Shown in pieces: positions 6,736 to 11,109 of a DNA stretch of 11,109 nucleotides (within the stretch, counting starts at the first letter, position 1; each line of letters starts with the position of its first letter). The notes under the pieces are model-generated. The model was not told the origin of the DNA, made no database searches, and saw only the letters and a list, made by a program, of their open reading frames with translations. Where the stretch lies: contig CAOJLW010000054.1 in NCBI GenBank assembly GCA_948438565.1, forward strand, positions 1 to 11,109, given 5' to 3'. The position numbers and the translations under genes are program-made. The DNA is from an uncultured Lachnospiraceae bacterium (GTDB lineage Bacteria; Bacillota; Clostridia; Lachnospirales; Lachnospiraceae).

Positions 6736-6808
6736 GGTACAGTAAAAAAGGGAACATTGGCGGGAATATGGCATATAGTATATAGATATTGAAAATGGAG
6801 CCATCGCA

Positions 6809-7225
6809 GTGAACCGTTTTGAAGAATCTTATTTCCGTATGCCGGAAGAATATGCCGGCAGGATACCTTTTTATCTGACATATCCAATGACAAATGTATA
6901 CCAGACAGAAAAAGAATATGAACGCGATATGGAACGTATCAAAGAACTATATCCAAAACGTATGAAAAAACTGCTTGCATATGTCGAGGAAGAATGTGAC
7001 AAACTGGAATACGAAGGAAGTATGATGTATGATGAATATCCGGATAAAGTAACGCTGTACCGGATTGCCGCCAATGTTTATGATAAAGCTGTTCCCATTC
7101 AGGAAACCGGGCGTAGAGAAAATGGCCGGGACAGGGACTTGCTGGATGTGATCCAGGTGCTGTTGTACGATGAAATGTATCGGCGCCGGGGCAGGCGCAG
7201 GCGCTGCTGTCGGAGATGGTGGTGA
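6809..7225 (+). CDS. Small protein of unknown function with Arg-rich C-terminal tail
   Basis: This 138-residue soluble protein has no signal peptide or membrane segment. It is rich in Tyr, Glu and Arg. A central helical, acidic/basic region (about 33-68) is followed by YEGSMMYDEYPDKVTLYRI (68-86), which I recall seeing in hypothetical proteins of Clostridia, although this was not checked. A helix LLDVIQVLLYDEMY (111-124) leads into the tail RRRGRRRRCCRRWW (125-138), with nine Arg in 14 residues. The tail could bind nucleic acid or acidic membrane lipids, which is inference only. GTG 6809 is chosen because GGAG (6797-6800) lies eight bases upstream. The next in-frame start, ATG 6839, has a weaker site. 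The codon pattern resembles the neighbours. It probably shares a transcript with the exported protein downstream. Confidence 0.75.
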   Translation: MNRFEESYFRMPEEYAGRIPFYLTYPMTNVYQTEKEYERDMERIKELYPKRMKKLLAYVEEECDKLEYEGSMMYDEYPDKVTLYRIAANVYDKAVPIQETGRRENGRDRDLLDVIQVLLYDEMYRRRGRRRRCCRRWW

Positions 7226-7230
7226 TGGGG

Positions 7231-7272
7231 GCGCAAAATCGCCATGGTTTTAGCGCAAGCTAAAACCATGGC
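7231..7272 (+). promoter_or_regulatory. Perfect 14-bp hairpin with GCAA tetraloop, plus a competing fold, between two genes
   Basis: GCCATGGTTTTAGC (7241-7254) and GCTAAAACCATGGC (7259-7272) pair perfectly around a GNRA-type loop, GCAA. No T-tract follows, so it is a poor intrinsic terminator. An alternative stem pairs GCGCAAAA (7231-7238) with TTTTAGCGC (7248-7256, one bulged A) and would break the main stem. The hairpin lies five bases past the small gene's stop at its outer edge and 31 bases before the next ATG. It could stabilise or separate the upstream mRNA, act as an attenuator, or reduce read-through. Confidence 0.55.
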
Positions 7273-7303
7273 TTAGAGTATGTTGGAAAGGTAAAAAAAC
7301 AAT

Positions 7304-9850
7304 ATGAAACGAGGGATTATTAAGAGCCTGACATTAATAGCCGTATTTTGCGCCGGTGTTTTGGGTTTTGGACGGCTGACCAATCATACCAATCAGGATT
7401 TGACCACGGAGATGGCGGATGCAACGCTTCCGGTGGTTTCTTTCTATGTTCCGGAAAATGGGCAAGACGCGTATGCGGAGGTCAATGAGCTGCGCGGCTA
7501 TACGACCCAGATGAACGGGATCTATATGCGGGATACGATTACGCCCATTTATGGAGAGCGTATTCTGCCGGTCAGGGTACGGCTGTACGATACGAAAGTA
7601 GACGGTCTTTCCTATGAAATCCGCAGTCTGGATATGGACAGGCTGATTGCGGATACCGTAGTCGAGGATTATGAACAGGAACAGGGGATAATAGCCGCCG
7701 ATCTGCGTATCCAGAATTTGCTCGAAAAAAATAAAGAATATCTGTTAATTTTAAAACTCGCTTCTGGCAGCGATACCATTTATTATTATACGAGGATCAT
7801 GGAAGAGCAGGATTGCTATGCCAATGACTGTGTTGCTTTTGCGTCCGATTTTCATACCAAGACGTTTGATTCGGTGGCGGCGGAGGATTTGGCGGTCTAT
7901 TTAGAACCCAATGCTTCCGGGGATAACTCGACTTTAAATAAAGTAGATATCCATTCCAGCTTAAAGCAGGTGGCATGGGCGGATTTTGGCGGGGAACGCC
8001 TGACGGAGCCGATTCCTTCGATCAAAGAAATCAATAGCTCGTATACCGTTGTCACGCTCCATTATCTGGTGACGGCTACGGGGCAGAACGGGGAATTGGA
8101 ATATTATAATACAGAGGAGTATTACCGGATACGTTATACCAACGATCGTATGTATCTGTTGAATTATGAGCGGGAGATGGAGCAGATTTTCCGCGCGGAA
8201 AATGTAGAGGTCTATGAGAATTTACTGCAATTGGGGATACGAGGACAAGAGATCGAGTTTGCCTCCAATGAAAAGGGAACCGTGGTCAGCTTTGTACAGG
8301 GAGGGGAGCTTTGGTGTTACAATGAGACAAGCAACCAGTTGTCGCAGGTCTTTAGTTTTATTGGCAATGAAGGGATTGACGAGCGGGAAAATTACAGGGA
8401 ACATGATATCCGGATTATCAATATTGACGAGATGGGAAGCATTGATTTTGTCGTTTACGGCTATATGAATTGCGGCGATCACGAAGGGCAGGTCGGCATC
8501 AGTGTGTACCACTGTGACAGCGTAGCCAATACGGTGGAAGAAGAATTGTTTATCCCGTCCGACGAGTCCTATCAGGTTATGAAAGCGGATTTGGGACAAT
8601 TGATGTATGAAAACGCCAAAAATATATTTTTTATTATGCTCGAAGGGACGGTATACCGGATTGATTTGACGACGATGCAGGTACAGGAGTATATTACCGG
8701 CTTAAAGGAGGGTTCCTATACGATTTCCGAGTCTCACAGGTATCTGGCGTGGACAGACACCGAGGATATCAACACGGCGGATCGGATCTATTTTTTAAAT
8801 ATGGATACTCAGCAGCGTCGGGAAATTTTGGCGGGAAACGGGGAGTTTTTAAAACCTTTGGGATTTATGGACGACGATTTTATCTATGGCGCCGCATTAC
8901 AGACGGATGTGTATCAGGATTTGGCGGGAAATACGACATTTCCGATGTATCAGGTGCAGATTATTGAGGCGGAGTCGTTGGAAAGCTTAAAATCCTATGA
9001 AAAAGAGGGATATTTTGTATCGGATATTGAAATAGAAGATTATATAATGTATTTAAATAGAATACAATTTAATGGTATGGCGTATGTGGAAGCGGAACGG
9101 GATACCATTATGAACCGGGAAGGGGAAGGCACGACTGTGGTAGGCGTGAATACGACTGTTACGGAGATTAAGCAGACGCAGGTGCAGCTTTCTCTTGCCG
9201 AGGCGGTGAAATCCACAGCGCCGAAAATATTAACTCCAAAAGCAGTGGTGCTCGAGGAAAATAAGGAGATCGCTTTGGATAAGTCCGGTGAGGAAACCAG
9301 CTACTATGCCTATGCAAGAGGGGATGTACTGCGCGCGACGGATGATTTGCGGGAAGCGATTGCCGTTGCCAATGCGCAGATGGGCGTGGTTATCGGCAAT
9401 CGGCAGCAATATATATGGAAGAGAGCCAAAAAATCCATTCGCCAACCCATTGACGTATGGGTTGGCGAGGAGGACGCTCAGGGTTCTTCGATTGCACAGT
9501 GCGTGAGCGCCATGCTGGAGCAGGCGTCCATAAATATTGGCGTTACGGCCTTAATTGGACAGGGTAAAACGCCGAAAGAAATATTAGAGACAACAATGGA
9601 AAATGTCGTGGTTCTGGATTTGACCGGATGTGAGCTGGAGGAAGTTCTCTATTATATTAGTCTGGATACGCCTGTTTTTGCTATGCGAAGCAATACGGAG
9701 GCGGTACTGGTCGTAGGCTATGATATGCAGAACGTATATCTGTACAATCCGTTGGTGGGTGAAGTCGAAAAAGTGGGTTTGCATGACGCCACGGAGATGT
9801 TTGGCAACGCGGGAAATGTATTTTTTGGGTATATCCCGGAACAATCATAA
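7304..9850 (+). CDS. Large exported or membrane-anchored protein of unknown function, propeller-like middle and degenerate C39-like C-terminal domain
   Basis: This 848-residue protein begins with a short basic end and one hydrophobic helix (about 5-23), a signal peptide or membrane anchor with no lipobox, so the bulk is predicted outside the cell. Residues 40-165 look beta-rich. About 315-600 shows repeated short strands ending in aromatic or 'YRIDL', 'YFLNM', 'YQVQI' motifs, suggestive of a beta-propeller. At 664-710 a compact YYAYARG...AVANAQMGVVI unit resembles SPOR-like repeats. Residues about 720-846 resemble the C39-like cysteine-peptidase fold (EAVLVVGYDMQNVYLYNPLVGEV). However, Ser728/729 and Glu799 stand where Cys and His would be, so catalysis is unlikely. 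The ATG follows GGAAAGG (7285-7291) by 12 bases, a slightly long spacing. The stop is 14 bases before the symporter gene. The domain calls are by eye and tentative. Confidence 0.85.
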   Translation: MKRGIIKSLTLIAVFCAGVLGFGRLTNHTNQDLTTEMADATLPVVSFYVPENGQDAYAEVNELRGYTTQMNGIYMRDTITPIYGERILPVRVRLYDTKVDGLSYEIRSLDMDRLIADTVVEDYEQEQGIIAADLRIQNLLEKNKEYLLILKLASGSDTIYYYTRIMEEQDCYANDCVAFASDFHTKTFDSVAAEDLAVYLEPNASGDNSTLNKVDIHSSLKQVAWADFGGERLTEPIPSIKEINSSYTVVTLHYLVTATGQNGELEYYNTEEYYRIRYTNDRMYLLNYEREMEQIFRAENVEVYENLLQLGIRGQEIEFASNEKGTVVSFVQGGELWCYNETSNQLSQVFSFIGNEGIDERENYREHDIRIINIDEMGSIDFVVYGYMNCGDHEGQVGISVYHCDSVANTVEEELFIPSDESYQVMKADLGQLMYENAKNIFFIMLEGTVYRIDLTTMQVQEYITGLKEGSYTISESHRYLAWTDTEDINTADRIYFLNMDTQQRREILAGNGEFLKPLGFMDDDFIYGAALQTDVYQDLAGNTTFPMYQVQIIEAESLESLKSYEKEGYFVSDIEIEDYIMYLNRIQFNGMAYVEAERDTIMNREGEGTTVVGVNTTVTEIKQTQVQLSLAEAVKSTAPKILTPKAVVLEENKEIALDKSGEETSYYAYARGDVLRATDDLREAIAVANAQMGVVIGNRQQYIWKRAKKSIRQPIDVWVGEEDAQGSSIAQCVSAMLEQASINIGVTALIGQGKTPKEILETTMENVVVLDLTGCELEEVLYYISLDTPVFAMRSNTEAVLVVGYDMQNVYLYNPLVGEVEKVGLHDATEMFGNAGNVFFGYIPEQS
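9439..9468 (+). repeat. Intragenic 12-bp perfect inverted repeat at a predicted domain junction
   Basis: TCGCCAACCCAT (9439-9450) and ATGGGTTGGCGA (9457-9468) are perfectly complementary around a six-base spacer. The reading frame passes through without interruption, encoding the segment around IRQPIDVWVGE, where the SPOR-like unit gives way to the C39-like domain. No T-tract follows. Confidence 0.7.
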
Positions 9851-9864
9851 AATCAGGAGGGTAA

Positions 9865-11109
9865 ATGGGGCAATTTGCAGCCGTTGTCAGTAAAATAGAC
9901 GATATGGTCTGGGGGCCTGTGATGCAGATGTTGTTGGTCGGGACGGGGATTTTTTTGACGTTTCGTCTTGGTTTTGCAACATGGAGGAATTTGGGCAATG
10001 CCCTGAAATGGACATTGGGAAGCTCGTCCCGCCGGACAGGGGGCGGCGAAGGGGATATTTCCCCGTTTGCCGCATTAACAACGGCGTTGGCAGCGACAAT
10101 TGGCACGGGCAATATTGTGGGCGTGGCAACTGCTATGGTATCCGGCGGGCCGGGCGCGCTGGTCTGGATGTGGATTTCGGCGGCATTTGGATTAAGCGCA
10201 AAGTTCAGTGAATGTATGCTGGCCGTGAAATACAGGGAAGTCAATGCCAGACATGAAATGTCGGGCGGGCCAATGTACACGATGAAAAAAGCGTTTAAAA
10301 ATAAAGCGTTTGGAGCCGGTCTGGGATGGATGTTCGCGTTTTTTGCCGTTTTAGCGTCATTTGGCATCGGAAATATGACGCAGGCCAATTCGATAGCCGA
10401 AGCGCTGCATAGCGCGTTTTTGGCGCCGGCAAATGTGACGGGCATCATTTTGACCATACTGACTTTTATGATTATCGTAGGCGGGATTCGGGTGATTGCG
10501 AAAGTCTCCGCTGTGGTGGTTCCGGTGATTGCGGTGTTTTATGTGATCTGCGGGTTGATCGTCATAATTGTTAACGCCCGTGCGCTGCCGGAAGGCATAG
10601 CCATGATTTTTCAAATGGCTTTTTCCATAAAAGCCGTAGGCGGAGGACTCTGTGGAACGATTACGTCGGCTATGATGGGCAGTATCCGTTATGGCGTGGC
10701 AAGGGGCGTTTTTTCCAATGAGGCGGGTATGGGTTCTGCGGCCATTTCGGCTGCGGCTGCGGCGACCGATCATCCGGTTCGGCAGGGATATATCAATATG
10801 ACCGGAACGTTTTGGGACACGATTGTGGTATGTACGGTAACCGGTCTTTGCCTTGCAAGCTCCGGCGTATTGGGCAGCACAGCTTTGCATATGACCGGGA
10901 GTTATACCGTAGATCGGGATTATGTGACGATTACAGCCGTAGATACGGAGGGGAACAGGACGTTTGGCGCTTATCGATGTACGTTTGGCCCGGATTGGGT
11001 GATGTTACAAAACGGGAAAAACAGCCGTATGCTTTATGCTATGGAAAACGGCGTGCGTATGGAAGAAACTCATCAGAAAGAGTCCCTGGCAGGGACTTTT
11101 ACAGACGCT
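9865..11109 (+). CDS. AGCS-family sodium:alanine/glycine symporter, C terminus cut by window edge
   Basis: The visible 415 residues carry the hallmarks of alanine/glycine:cation symporters, which use the sodium gradient to import small neutral amino acids. These are ALTTALAATIGTGNIVGVATA (70-90, with the unwound GTGN motif), GGPGALVWMWISAAFG (94-109), ECMLAVKYRE, SGGPMYTMKKAF (133-144), FGIGNMTQANSIA (166-178) and FSNEAGMGSAAISAAAA (283-299). About eight hydrophobic segments are visible. After WDTIVVCTVTGLCLASSG (317-334) the family normally passes through a short loop into the next helix. Here a hydrophilic stretch of about 75 residues follows (335-409) before a possible resumption at GTFTDA. 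The ATG follows AGGAGG (9855-9860) by four bases, and the gene is probably cotranscribed with the exported protein upstream. The exact substrate cannot be read from the sequence. Confidence 0.93.
   Translation, partial: MGQFAAVVSKIDDMVWGPVMQMLLVGTGIFLTFRLGFATWRNLGNALKWTLGSSSRRTGGGEGDISPFAALTTALAATIGTGNIVGVATAMVSGGPGALVWMWISAAFGLSAKFSECMLAVKYREVNARHEMSGGPMYTMKKAFKNKAFGAGLGWMFAFFAVLASFGIGNMTQANSIAEALHSAFLAPANVTGIILTILTFMIIVGGIRVIAKVSAVVVPVIAVFYVICGLIVIIVNARALPEGIAMIFQMAFSIKAVGGGLCGTITSAMMGSIRYGVARGVFSNEAGMGSAAISAAAAATDHPVRQGYINMTGTFWDTIVVCTVTGLCLASSGVLGSTALHMTGSYTVDRDYVTITAVDTEGNRTFGAYRCTFGPDWVMLQNGKNSRMLYAMENGVRMEETHQKESLAGTFTDA

Noticed and set aside
6795..6812. Five-codon ATG...TGA mini-ORF whose stop overlaps the GTG start of the small gene
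   Set aside because: No ribosome site precedes it, and its ATG lies within the AATGGAG that serves the GTG; probably chance.
9681..10457. Long open minus-strand frame (258 codons) opposite the exported protein and symporter genes
   Set aside because: It is antisense to two well-supported genes, has no convincing ribosome site, and its Pro/Ala-rich translation resembles no family; it mirrors the codon bias of the genes opposite.

Overview
The window looks like chromosomal DNA of a low-to-mid GC Gram-positive anaerobe, most likely a Clostridia member of the Lachnospiraceae type. Reasons: strong AGGAGG-type ribosome binding sites, SigA-like promoters, short intrinsic terminators, a lipoteichoic-acid-synthase-like enzyme, an AGCS sodium:amino-acid symporter and a ferredoxin-type sulfite/nitrite reductase. 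Family names come from reading motifs by eye; no database search was run. I see no insertion sequence, phage gene, CRISPR array, tRNA or rRNA.

Layout. (1) Minus strand, 1-399: the first 133 codons of a siroheme nitrite/sulfite reductase, running off the left edge. (2) Minus strand, 579-2627: a five-TM, LtaS-like phosphoglycerol transferase with an added C-terminal Ig-like (IPT/TIG-type) domain, ended by a strand-specific hairpin at 530-560. (3) 2628-2989: a divergent control region holding two opposed promoters. Each promoter has a nearly identical 20-bp element just upstream of its -35 box. The LtaS-side transcript begins with two stacked hairpins. (4) Plus strand, 2990-6563: a tightly packed three-gene export operon (ATPase, membrane-fusion protein with a very long coiled coil, MacB/YknZ-type permease), ended by a strong terminator at 6654-6705. 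(5) Plus strand, 6707 to the right edge: a textbook promoter embedded in the tail of that terminator drives a small protein with an Arg-rich tail, an 848-residue exported protein of unknown function and an AGCS symporter cut by the window edge. A 14-bp perfect hairpin sits between the first two of these genes.

How they may work together. The LtaS-like enzyme and the YknYXZ/MacAB-like exporter are both cell-envelope functions and face each other across a shared control region with matching operator-like repeats. I infer that one response regulator controls both, probably as an envelope-stress response. The second transcription unit is the least understood part. Its large exported protein appears to have a propeller-like middle and a C39-peptidase-like end lacking the catalytic Cys and His, and it lies 14 bases before a symporter that carries an unusual hydrophilic insertion.
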